From Candidatus Sediminicultor secundus (lineage in GTDB: Bacteria > Atribacterota > JS1 > SB-45 > 34-128), in the NCBI GenBank assembly GCA_002849045.2, contig NCRO01000063.1, positions 1-12,448 of the forward strand: DNA of 12,448 nucleotides, given 5' to 3'. The notes beneath the pieces are model-generated. The model saw only the letters and a program-made list of their open reading frames with translations. It had not been told where the DNA came from and ran no database searches. The position numbers were made by a program, and so were the translations under genes. Shown here piece after piece: positions 7,043-12,366 of this stretch. The stretch's first letter is position 1; each line of letters starts with the position of its first letter.

Positions 7043-7227
7043 GAACTTTTATTTACTTTGCCGGCTTTTAAGCATTTTGTGCAGACATTAATTCTTTTTA
7101 CGGTATTATCAACATTTACTTTTATTTTTTGAATATTGGGATGCCACATTCTTTTAGTAACTCTATGTGAATGGCTTATTTTATTTCCAAATTGTGGACC
7201 TTTACCACAAACATCACATTTTGGCAT
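7039..7227 (-). CDS. rpmB: 50S ribosomal protein L28, zinc-ribbon (C+) form
   Basis: This 62-residue basic protein is ribosomal large-subunit L28. It begins MPKCDVCGKGPQFGNKISHSH and contains the family core RMWHPNIQKI, ending INVCTKCLKAGKV. Cys4, Cys7, Cys49 and Cys52 form two CxxC pairs, so this is the zinc-binding C+ form rather than the cysteine-free paralogue. AGGAGGAAA (7234-7242) is a strong ribosome-binding site, and a plausible promoter lies further upstream. The stop codon overlaps the ispH stop in a shared TTAA, with the genes meeting tail to tail. It is the only minus-strand gene between two plus-strand units. Confidence 0.95.
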   Translation of the reverse strand: MPKCDVCGKGPQFGNKISHSHRVTKRMWHPNIQKIKVNVDNTVKRINVCTKCLKAGKVNKSS

Positions 7228-7233
7228 TATATA

Positions 7234-7242
7234 TTTCCTCCT
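7234..7242 (-). promoter_or_regulatory. Ribosome-binding site of rpmB
   Basis: On the minus strand, AGGAGGAAA lies 6 bases before the ATG and is near-perfect. Confidence 0.8.
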
Positions 7243-7272
7243 GTAAAATGTAAAAAATGTTTAACAGTAGAC

Positions 7273-7302
7273 ATTTTATCATATTATATAAAGTCTTGGC
7301 AA
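7273..7302 (-). promoter_or_regulatory. Candidate sigma-70-type promoter of rpmB
   Basis: On the minus strand, TTGCCA (7297-7302) is separated by 18 bases from TAAAAT (7273-7278), about 45 bases before the start codon. Each box matches the consensus at five of six positions. It is the only clear promoter I find, in the part of the spacer free of repeats. Confidence 0.5.
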
Positions 7303-7428
7303 GTAATAATTTAAAGTTTATAATAAAAAAATAGCGTATAGCATGATTAGTATATAGTATTTAGTAAAGAAAAAAAGATAGAGAGAAGAAGACTTCACAG
7401 AAATCTAATTTGTCTCTCGTGCAAACTA

Positions 7429-7458
7429 GCGTATAGCGTTTAGCGTGGAGCGTGGAGC
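7429..7458 (+). repeat. GCGTNNA heptad array
   Basis: Four perfect 7-base units run GCGTATA, GCGTTTA, GCGTGGA, GCGTGGA. Related GTATATA words follow at about 7464-7485. The bases at units' positions 5 and 6 vary while the frame is kept. Confidence 0.7.
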
Positions 7459-7559
7459 AAAGAAGTATATAGTATATAGTAAATAAAAGCGTATAGCGCA
7501 AAACGCAAAACCATAGCTCAAAATTTAAAATTAAATATATATCTCGATTCGTTGATAAA

Positions 7560-7592
7560 TTAGTCGTTAGTGAATAGTGAATAGTCGTTAGT
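7560..7592 (-). repeat. ACTANNN heptad array, reverse orientation
   Basis: The plus strand reads TTAGTCG, TTAGTGA, ATAGTGA, ATAGTCG in 7-base steps, the reverse complement of the arrays found before the plus-strand genes. It lies at the left side of the extra sequence that splits element copy 3. Confidence 0.65.
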
Positions 7593-7598
7593 ACAAGA

Positions 7599-7711
7599 AG
7601 ACACGGCACGCAGTGCCTCTACTTTTCTTTTGTAGGGGTGCAATGAATTGTGTCCTCTCTGTTTTAATGCCTTTTGCTTGCCGTGCTAAGCGAGTGTCTA
7701 TTAAAACAGGG
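7599..7711. repeat. Nested palindromic insert
   Basis: The block contains several inverted repeats: AGACAC (7599-7604) against GTGTCT (7694-7699), CTCTAC (7617-7622) against GTAGGG (7632-7637) as the middle of a longer imperfect hairpin, and CTGTTTTAAT (7659-7668) exactly matching ATTAAAACAG (7700-7709). It is more GC-rich than its surroundings and sits inside the extra 185 bases of element copy 3. It codes for nothing visible and looks like a small hairpin or MITE-like sequence. Confidence 0.5.
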
Positions 7712-7819
7712 ATTATGAAAAAAGGAAATTTCTATACCATTTAATTATTTAGTTAATTGATTAATAAATTATTAGAATTGTACTATTTAACTAGTTTATC
7801 TTGTATGTTGTATTTCAAG

Positions 7820-7854
7820 CTAACGACTAACGACTATTCACTAACGACTAGTTA
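7820..7854 (+). repeat. ACTANNN-type heptad array inside element copy 3
   Basis: Five in-phase units run CTAACGA, CTAACGA, CTATTCA, CTAACGA, CTAGTTA. The same array is conserved in the inverted copy at about 10783-10817, so it belongs to the element itself. Confidence 0.7.
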
Positions 7855-7971
7855 AGAGTTTTGAATTATGGTTTTGCGCTTTTCACTTAAAGTTTTTAAC
7901 TTAATTAGGAAAAATATTATTAATTCAAAACTATACGCTCTACGCTAGGTTTATTCACAAACGACTAATCA

Positions 7972-7978
7972 GAAGGGT
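7972..7978 (+). promoter_or_regulatory. Ribosome-binding site of rsmD
   Basis: AGAAGGG lies 6 bases before the ATG at 7985. Confidence 0.6.
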
Positions 7979-7984
7979 AAAATA

Positions 7985-8542
7985 ATGAGAATTGTTGCTG
8001 GGAAAAACAAAGGTAATATATTAAAATCGCCCAAGGATTTATCTGTTCGCCCTACTTCTGAAAAGGTAAGGGAAGCGTTATTTGATATTTTGGGGACATC
8101 TGTCAAGGAAACCTGTTTTTTGGATCTATTTGCAGGTACCGGTGCAGTAGGAATTGAAGCCTTAAGCAGGGGGGCAAAAAATGTAATATTTATCGAAAAA
8201 GAGTTAAAATGCATAAAAACTATAAAAAAAAATTTGAAAAAAACAGGAAACATCCAAAATGTTGTAGTTTACAAAATAGATTTTTTGTCTGGTTTAGAAT
8301 TATTAGCCAAAAAAAATTATCTATTGGATTATATTTTTCTTGACCCCCCATACAACAAGGGATTGGTAAACATATCTTTATTAGAAATAGCGAAATTATC
8401 TATATTGAGAAAGAATGGTTTGGTAATTGCCCAACACTACAAAAAAGAAAAAGTTATGGAAAATTTAAATAATTTGAGATTGTTTAATCAAAGAAGATAC
8501 GGAGAATGCTATCTATCTTTTTACGATTATGTTAATATCTAA
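7985..8542 (+). CDS. rsmD: 16S rRNA (guanine-N2) methyltransferase RsmD
   Basis: RsmD methylates guanine 966 (E. coli numbering) of 16S rRNA with S-adenosylmethionine during 30S assembly. The N-terminus MRIVAGKNKGNILKSP and RPTSEKVREALFDIL are diagnostic for the family. The SAM-binding motif is FAGTGAVGIEAL from residue 49. The catalytic motif is DPPY at 120-123, the N6/N2-methylase type. At 185 residues the protein is full length. It is followed, after a repeat spacer, by coaD, which is its usual neighbour in Firmicutes and many other bacteria (ylbH-ylbI order). No partner genes overlap it here, so it may be transcribed on its own or read through the spacer. Confidence 0.94.
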   Translation: MRIVAGKNKGNILKSPKDLSVRPTSEKVREALFDILGTSVKETCFLDLFAGTGAVGIEALSRGAKNVIFIEKELKCIKTIKKNLKKTGNIQNVVVYKIDFLSGLELLAKKNYLLDYIFLDPPYNKGLVNISLLEIAKLSILRKNGLVIAQHYKKEKVMENLNNLRLFNQRRYGECYLSFYDYVNI

Positions 8543-8599
8543 TTAGTTAGCTAGTTAGTTGGTTACCTGGTTAGTTAGTTAAGAAAACAAAATAAAGAA

Positions 8600-8620
8600 G
8601 TCAGGAGTCAGAATTCAGAA
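8600..8620 (+). repeat. GTCAGNA heptad array
   Basis: Three in-phase units run GTCAGGA, GTCAGAA, TTCAGAA. This word resembles heptanucleotide short tandem repeats known between genes in filamentous cyanobacteria. Confidence 0.6.
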
Positions 8621-8644
8621 GTTATAGAATGAAAAAACAGAAAT

Positions 8645-8680
8645 GTCATTGCGAGTGACCGCAGGGAACGTGGCAATCTC
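8645..8680 (-). repeat. GATTGCCACG short hairpin repeat, copy 3 (reverse)
   Basis: The plus strand begins GTCATTGCGAG and ends CGTGGCAATCTC. Its two ends are those of the copy at 5360-5395, but the central part differs (GTGACCGCAGGGAA in place of the GCTCTGA hairpin). The CATTGCGAG...GGCAATCTC form is the widespread version of this REP-like repeat. Confidence 0.65.
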
Positions 8681-8795
8681 TGTATCGGATATCGTAAATA
8701 AGAAGAAGTCAAAATATAAGATAGTATCGAGTATATAATAGTATATTATTTAATAAAGATGGTTAGCCAGTTTACCAGTTATCCGGAATAAAAGC

Positions 8796-8830
8796 GTATC
8801 TCTTATCTCGTGAATCGTATCTCGTTAAGA
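8796..8830 (+). repeat. GTATCTC heptad array
   Basis: Five 7-base units run GTATCTC, TTATCTC, GTGAATC, GTATCTC, GTTAAGA. Confidence 0.65.
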
Positions 8831-8882
8831 TGGTTAGCCTGATAACCAGATTAATTTGTATCTTGCATCTTGTATTTATAAT

Positions 8883-8987
8883 ACTAACGACTATTTACTA
8901 TTCACTAACGACTAATTTAACTGACCAACAGGTAAACAGGGTAACTAATACTCGATACTATATACTAACAACTATTCGCTATTCACT
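8883..8987 (+). repeat. 105-base continuous 7-nt-phase array before coaD
   Basis: Fifteen consecutive 7-base steps keep one phase. The first five are ACTANNN units (ACTAACG, ACTATTT, ACTATTC, ACTAACG, ACTAATT). After four AACAG-type units, the last six all end in CT, for example CGATACT, ATATACT, ATTCGCT and ATTCACT. The word family therefore changes while the phase is preserved. It ends just before the coaD ribosome-binding site. Confidence 0.65.
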
Positions 8988-8990
8988 AAT

Positions 8991-8999
8991 AAAGGAGGG
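8991..8999 (+). promoter_or_regulatory. Ribosome-binding site of coaD
   Basis: AAAGGAGGG lies 4 bases before the ATG at 9004. It decides the start and rules out the long upstream frame from 8830. Confidence 0.85.
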
Positions 9000-9003
9000 A
9001 AAA

Positions 9004-9492
9004 ATGAAAATTGCCGTTTATCCAGGAAGTTTTGATCCGGTGACTAATGGCCACCTAAATATTATTGAAAGAACCACAAAAATCTTTGATAAATTAATAG
9101 TAACAGTAGCAATCGATTCTAAAAAGTCAACTTTGTTTTCAGCCCAAGAAAGAACAGATATGATAAAAGAGGCCACCAAGGATTTGGAAAATGTTAAAGT
9201 GCTGTCATTTTCCGGTTTATTAACTGATTTTGTGAGAAAAAATAAAGCAAATATTATAATCAGAGGGATGAGAGCCATCTCTGATTTTGAACATGAATCA
9301 CAATTGGCTTTAATGAATAAAAGACTTGCTCCGGAAATTGAAACAATTTTCATGGTTACTTGCTCTAAGTATTCCTACTTAAATTCCAGTATAGTTAAAG
9401 AAATAGCGAGTTTAAATGGTAACATATCCCAGTTAGTTCCGGAAATTGTAGAGAAAAATTTAAAGACATTATTTCTTAATAAAAAAGCTTAA
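9004..9492 (+). CDS. coaD: Phosphopantetheine adenylyltransferase
   Basis: CoaD transfers AMP from ATP to 4'-phosphopantetheine, giving dephospho-CoA, the penultimate step of coenzyme A synthesis in the cytoplasm. The 162-residue length is typical of this hexameric enzyme. YPGSFDPVTNGHL at the start carries the nucleotidyltransferase TNGH motif (14-17). IIRGMRAISDFEHESQLALMNKRLAP is the conserved substrate and ATP-binding region, and YLNSSIVKEIASLNGNI corresponds to the family's SSS-VRE-type ending. The start is fixed by a strong Shine-Dalgarno sequence; the open frame extends upstream to 8830 only because the repeats happen to lack stops in that phase. It lies between rsmD and the PDZ-Lon protease gene, the conserved ylbH-ylbI-...-ylbL arrangement with ylbJ and ylbK absent. 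Confidence 0.97.
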   Translation: MKIAVYPGSFDPVTNGHLNIIERTTKIFDKLIVTVAIDSKKSTLFSAQERTDMIKEATKDLENVKVLSFSGLLTDFVRKNKANIIIRGMRAISDFEHESQLALMNKRLAPEIETIFMVTCSKYSYLNSSIVKEIASLNGNISQLVPEIVEKNLKTLFLNKKA

Positions 9493-9499
9493 CAAATCA

Positions 9500-9549
9500 G
9501 CTTACCCTGTTAAGTAGACATCGCTTAACAGGGTTTAGCCATATTTTTT
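9500..9549 (+). terminator. Hairpin after coaD, possible terminator
   Basis: ACCCTGTTAAG (9504-9514) and CTTAACAGGGT (9524-9534) form a perfect 11-bp stem with a 9-base loop, and AGC/GCT bases can extend it with a bulge. A run of six T (9544-9549) follows only after nine bases, so it is not a textbook intrinsic terminator. It may instead attenuate read-through into the downstream protease gene or protect the coaD mRNA end. Confidence 0.5.
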
Positions 9550-9608
9550 AATGAAAATATTTATTATTAAATTGGAGTAAAAATCTATCTGTATAATAAA
9601 GAGAAACA

Positions 9609-10601
9609 ATGTACTATTTTAAAAGATATTTTTTAATTGTTATAATCACAGTTCTAATCTTACTTAATCTAATCCCAACTCCCTATTTCCTGGTAATTCC
9701 GGGGCAGGCCATCAATCTTAGTGAAAATATTACGGTAGAAAACGGCGAAAAAGACGCTAAAGGCCAATTTCTCCTCACTTCAACCGCTATAATAAAAGCA
9801 AATATATTATTATATATTTATGGTTTTTTTGATCCTAATATCGATTTAAAAAATAGAGATGATGGAATATTATTGAATATGGAACAAAAAGATTATATTA
9901 ATATAATGGAAAAATTAATGCAGGAAAGCCAGATGATTTCCAAAGTTGTAGCTCTAAGGAAGGCAGGATATTCTCCGGAAATATCAGGAAGAGGAATATT
10001 GATTAACGGAATATTGGATAACAGTCCGGCGAGAGATAAATTATTACCTGGCGATGTGATTATAAAAATAGATAAGCAACCGGTTTATACTCTGGAAGAT
10101 TTATCAGAAATTGTAAGAGGTTATAATTCAAGTCAAATTATTAGAATTACCTTTTTAAGGGATAATGGTTCTTATTCAACATCAATTCCTCTCATCGAAC
10201 TTCCTGGTACTGATGATGAAACAGAAAGAATAGGGATAGGTGTCTATGCTGATACTAAAGATCTTCAATGCAGGTTCCCTTTAAAAATAGAAATAAATTT
10301 AGAAAAAATAAAGGGACCTTCTGCTGGTCTGATGATTGCCTTAGAAGTATTGAATCAATTAACTGAAAATGATCTAAGCGGTAATTTGTTGATCGCCGGC
10401 TCCGGTAATTTAAGTATTGATGGGAGAATAACCGAAGTAGATGGGATTAAACAAAAAATAATATCTGCAAAAAAACAGAAAGCTGACGTATTTTTAGTGC
10501 CTCAAAAAAATTACTTAGAAGCTCTTAAATTCGGTCATGGTATTAGAATCATTCCGGTTGATGATTTTGATGATATAATAATGAAATTAATAAAATTATA
10601 A
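9609..10601 (+). CDS. Membrane-anchored PDZ / Lon-type serine protease (YlbL family)
   Basis: The N-terminus has a single membrane helix (about residues 7-26), then PTPYFLVIPGQA, a YlbL family hallmark that faces the outside. A PDZ domain spans about 120-200 (GRGILINGILDNSPARDKLLPGDVIIKID). The C-terminal S16 Lon-like domain has GPSAGL with catalytic Ser238 and DGIKQK with Lys281; the 43-residue spacing equals that of the Lon Ser-Lys dyad. The protein has no ATPase domain, so it is an ATP-independent, membrane-tethered protease that probably acts outside the cytoplasmic membrane. At 330 residues it has the family length. Its position after coaD and near tmcAL matches the ylbI-ylbL-ylbM order of Bacillus. 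The start has only a weak AAGAGA upstream; a TATAAT at 9592-9597 might be a -10 box but has no good partner. Its substrates are not evident. Confidence 0.93.
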   Translation: MYYFKRYFLIVIITVLILLNLIPTPYFLVIPGQAINLSENITVENGEKDAKGQFLLTSTAIIKANILLYIYGFFDPNIDLKNRDDGILLNMEQKDYINIMEKLMQESQMISKVVALRKAGYSPEISGRGILINGILDNSPARDKLLPGDVIIKIDKQPVYTLEDLSEIVRGYNSSQIIRITFLRDNGSYSTSIPLIELPGTDDETERIGIGVYADTKDLQCRFPLKIEINLEKIKGPSAGLMIALEVLNQLTENDLSGNLLIAGSGNLSIDGRITEVDGIKQKIISAKKQKADVFLVPQKNYLEALKFGHGIRIIPVDDFDDIIMKLIKL

Positions 10602-10672
10602 AAATGAAAAATTATTATAAATGATGGGAAATGATTTAACTGTATAGGAATTTCCTTTTTCCTAATCCCTAA

Positions 10673-10707
10673 TTAGTCGTTAGTAAATAGTCGTTAGTCG
10701 TTAGTTT
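10673..10707 (-). repeat. ACTANNN heptad array, reverse orientation, after the protease gene
   Basis: Five in-phase units on the plus strand run TTAGTCG, TTAGTAA, ATAGTCG, TTAGTCG, TTAGTTT. Confidence 0.7.
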
Positions 10708-10752
10708 TAAACGCAAGTTTTCAGTTATCATATACAGCTAAAAGATTAAAAC

Positions 10753-10960
10753 GAAAAGCGAAAAACCATAATTCAAAACTCTTAACTAGTCGTTAGTGAA
10801 TAGTCGTTAGTCGTTAGCTTGAAATACAACATACAAGATAAACTAGTTAGATAGTACAATTCTAATAATTTATTAATCAATTAACTAAGTAACTAATCAA
10901 TGAATCGAGATATATATTTAATTTTAAATTTTGAGCTATGGCTTTTCGCTTTGCACTTTT
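10753..10960 (-). repeat. Inverted-end repeat element, copy 4 (uninterrupted, inverted to copy 3)
   Basis: The reverse complement of 10753-10888 matches 7749-7884 with 2 mismatches, and that of 10902-10941 matches 7511-7550 exactly. The two blocks are separated by only 13 bases here, so this is the intact form. Its ends are the TTTTGAATTATGGTTTTT and AAAGCCATAGCTCAAAA arms seen in all four copies. It contains the heptad array of copy 3. Confidence 0.8.
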
Positions 10961-11028
10961 CGTTTTTCGCTATAACTATACGCTAAACGCTGTACGCTCT
11001 ATGCTAGTTTTATTCACTAACGACTAGT

Positions 11029-12351
11029 TTAGTCTTTTTTAATCACTATTTTGTGCGTAAAATCAAGCCGAGCCACCCTATCTTCTGCTTTTTTATTACC
11101 AAGAACATATATATCAGTAGCAAGAATGTCATAATCAAGCATCTTTATTAATCTATTTCGAACATTATTATTTTCCTCAGAAATTGTTTGTCTTAAATAA
11201 TTTGATAGTTTACTGATTAAAGGCGTAGAAGAATTCTTTTTAATAGTTCTTAATAGAGTTTTACCTTTTTTGGAGAATCCCAAAATCCTTGCATATAAAG
11301 GCCCACATCTATTAAATATTTTTACATCTTTTTTTGAGAGGTTCATCATTAGGTGCAGGATTATCCGTTGAATTTTAGTACGGGTGTATCTCCTGGTTTT
11401 AATTGAATTAATTAATTGCTCAACGTTATAAGATTTTAAAGATGCTTTCTTTATTCTATTTTCCAATCCCTCGGTTACTCCCTGAATACGAGAAATATCT
11501 TCCAATGACATCCTTCTCAGTGTAGCAAGAATGTATTGCTGGTAAGAGTCGAGGGTGATAGGGCCTCTGCCTTCCCTTAATTCCCTCTCTAATACAGGAA
11601 ATCCTGACGGAGGAATGGTTGATTTTATTTTATCATTTAGCATAAAAGGGTCGGTTTTAGGGGAGTTTAAGTTATTTAGTATTTCATTTCTAATAGAGGT
11701 AGCACTGGAAATTTTACCTTTAATATTTTTTTGATGATAGCTTGCTCCCATTCTTTTTATGGCTACAGGCTTGATCTTGCTCTTTAAATTTAATAGATGT
11801 TTTATATATTCTAAAGCTAAAATATTATTGGGATATTTTAATAATTTACTTAACTCTAAAGATGATATTTTTTCTAAACCGTCTATTCCGAATATCCTAT
11901 GATAATCACATACGGTCTGGCTCCTTACTTTTGGAAATTCGTATCCGCTTTTACAATTATATACTATCAGTTCTTTATATTCCTGTGGTTCAATATGTAA
12001 AAAATTGCTTATAGAGTAAAGGGTATCAAGATTATTAGTTTCGCAGCCAAAACATTGATAATCTATAATCTGAAGCGAATCAAGTAATTTGACTGCTCCG
12101 AAGGCAAAACCGTTTGCATCCTGAGTAGAAAAAACAAAAGGAAGCTCAATTATCAGATCAACACCGGCATTTAGGGCCATCTTTGTTCGGGCCCATTTAT
12201 TTATAATTGCCGGCTCCCCTCTCTGCAGGAAATTCCCACTCATAACTGCTACTACATAATCTGCCCCGGTTATTTCTTTTGCTTTAAAAAGATGGTAAAG
12301 ATGGCCATTGTGAAAAGGATTGTATTCAGTAATTATTCCTAATATTTTCAT
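11029..12351 (-). CDS. tmcAL: tRNA(Met) cytidine acetate ligase (YlbM family)
   Basis: TmcAL activates acetate with ATP and acetylates the wobble cytidine of elongator tRNA-Met, which prevents misreading of AUA codons. The N-terminus MKILGIITEYNPFHNGHLYH carries the HxGH nucleotidyltransferase motif (HNGH, 14-17). It is followed by the family stretches VAVMSGNFLQRGEPAIINKWARTKMAL and GVDLIIELPFVFSTQDANGFAFGAV. The middle holds KRMGASYHQ...SSATSIRNEI, and the C-terminal region (about 290-440) is helical and typical. I chose the ATG at 12351, giving 440 residues. The frame stays open upstream only because 82 bases of the CCA-enzyme gene are joined there in inverted form, which would add 22 foreign residues. 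The natural ribosome-binding site may have been lost at that junction. It is convergent with the protease gene. Confidence 0.95.
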   Translation of the reverse strand: MKILGIITEYNPFHNGHLYHLFKAKEITGADYVVAVMSGNFLQRGEPAIINKWARTKMALNAGVDLIIELPFVFSTQDANGFAFGAVKLLDSLQIIDYQCFGCETNNLDTLYSISNFLHIEPQEYKELIVYNCKSGYEFPKVRSQTVCDYHRIFGIDGLEKISSLELSKLLKYPNNILALEYIKHLLNLKSKIKPVAIKRMGASYHQKNIKGKISSATSIRNEILNNLNSPKTDPFMLNDKIKSTIPPSGFPVLERELREGRGPITLDSYQQYILATLRRMSLEDISRIQGVTEGLENRIKKASLKSYNVEQLINSIKTRRYTRTKIQRIILHLMMNLSKKDVKIFNRCGPLYARILGFSKKGKTLLRTIKKNSSTPLISKLSNYLRQTISEENNNVRNRLIKMLDYDILATDIYVLGNKKAEDRVARLDFTHKIVIKKD

Positions 12352-12366
12352 AAGATTTCTCGATTT

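Larger units (their letters stand above)
7491..7884 (+). repeat. Inverted-end repeat element, copy 3, split by an insertion
   Basis: Bases 7511-7550 are identical to the reverse complement of 10902-10941 (40 of 40). Bases 7749-7884 match the reverse complement of 10753-10888 with 2 mismatches in 136. In copy 4 these two blocks are only 13 bases apart; here they are separated by about 198 bases, so about 185 extra bases lie between them (within 7557-7748). The outer arms, AAAACCATAGCTCAAAA and TTTTGAATTATGGTTTT, are near reverse complements of each other. Confidence 0.8.
7228..7984. other. 757-base spacer: rpmB promoter, then dense repeats up to rsmD
   Basis: The first 90 bases are repeat-free and hold the rpmB leader and promoter. 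The rest contains heptad words at 7340-7372, a GCGTNNA array (7429-7458), the split inverted-end element (7491-7884) with its nested palindromic insert (7599-7711), ACTANNN arrays in both orientations, and a final CTACGCTAGG/TTCACAAACGACTAAT stretch ahead of rsmD. Open frames here run through repeat words and show no protein-like content. Confidence 0.7.
8543..9003. other. 461-base spacer of heptad words before coaD
   Basis: It has no gene. It is an almost continuous mosaic of 7-base-step words: GTTAG-type words at 8543-8580, GTCAGGA/GTCAGAA at 8600-8620, a hairpin repeat at 8645-8680, CAGTTTA/CCAGTTA words near 8761-8785, GTATCTC words at 8796-8830, TGTATCT words at 8857-8877, and a 105-base run at 8883-8987. 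An open frame running from 8830 into coaD consists of translated repeats. Confidence 0.7.
10602..11028. other. 427-base repeat spacer between two convergent genes
   Basis: It lies between the stops of the protease and tmcAL genes. It contains reverse-orientation heptads (10673-10707), the inverted-end element copy 4 (10753-10960), and forward words near 10975-11025 (CTATACGCTAAACGC, then TTCACTAACGACTAG) that resemble 7930-7970 before rsmD. I see no gene and no clear bidirectional terminator. Confidence 0.7.

Noticed and set aside
7361..7609. Minus-strand open frame of 82 codons
   Set aside because: It consists of translated GCGTATA, GTATATA and TTAGTCG repeat words and has no ribosome-binding site or protein-like composition.
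8883..8987. CRISPR array
   Set aside because: Units are 7 bases without spacers of constant length, repeats vary internally, and no cas gene is present.
8830..9003. N-terminal extension of coaD read from an ATG at 8830
   Set aside because: The 58 extra residues are translated heptad repeats, and the strong AAAGGAGGG just before 9004 together with the family-typical MKIAVYPGSFDP start fixes the real start.
9018..9353. Minus-strand open frame of 111 codons inside coaD
   Set aside because: It is antisense to a clear coaD with all motifs; open only as a shadow of the AT-rich coding frame. The same applies to the reverse frames at 2752-2961, 3915-4160 and 7969-8253.
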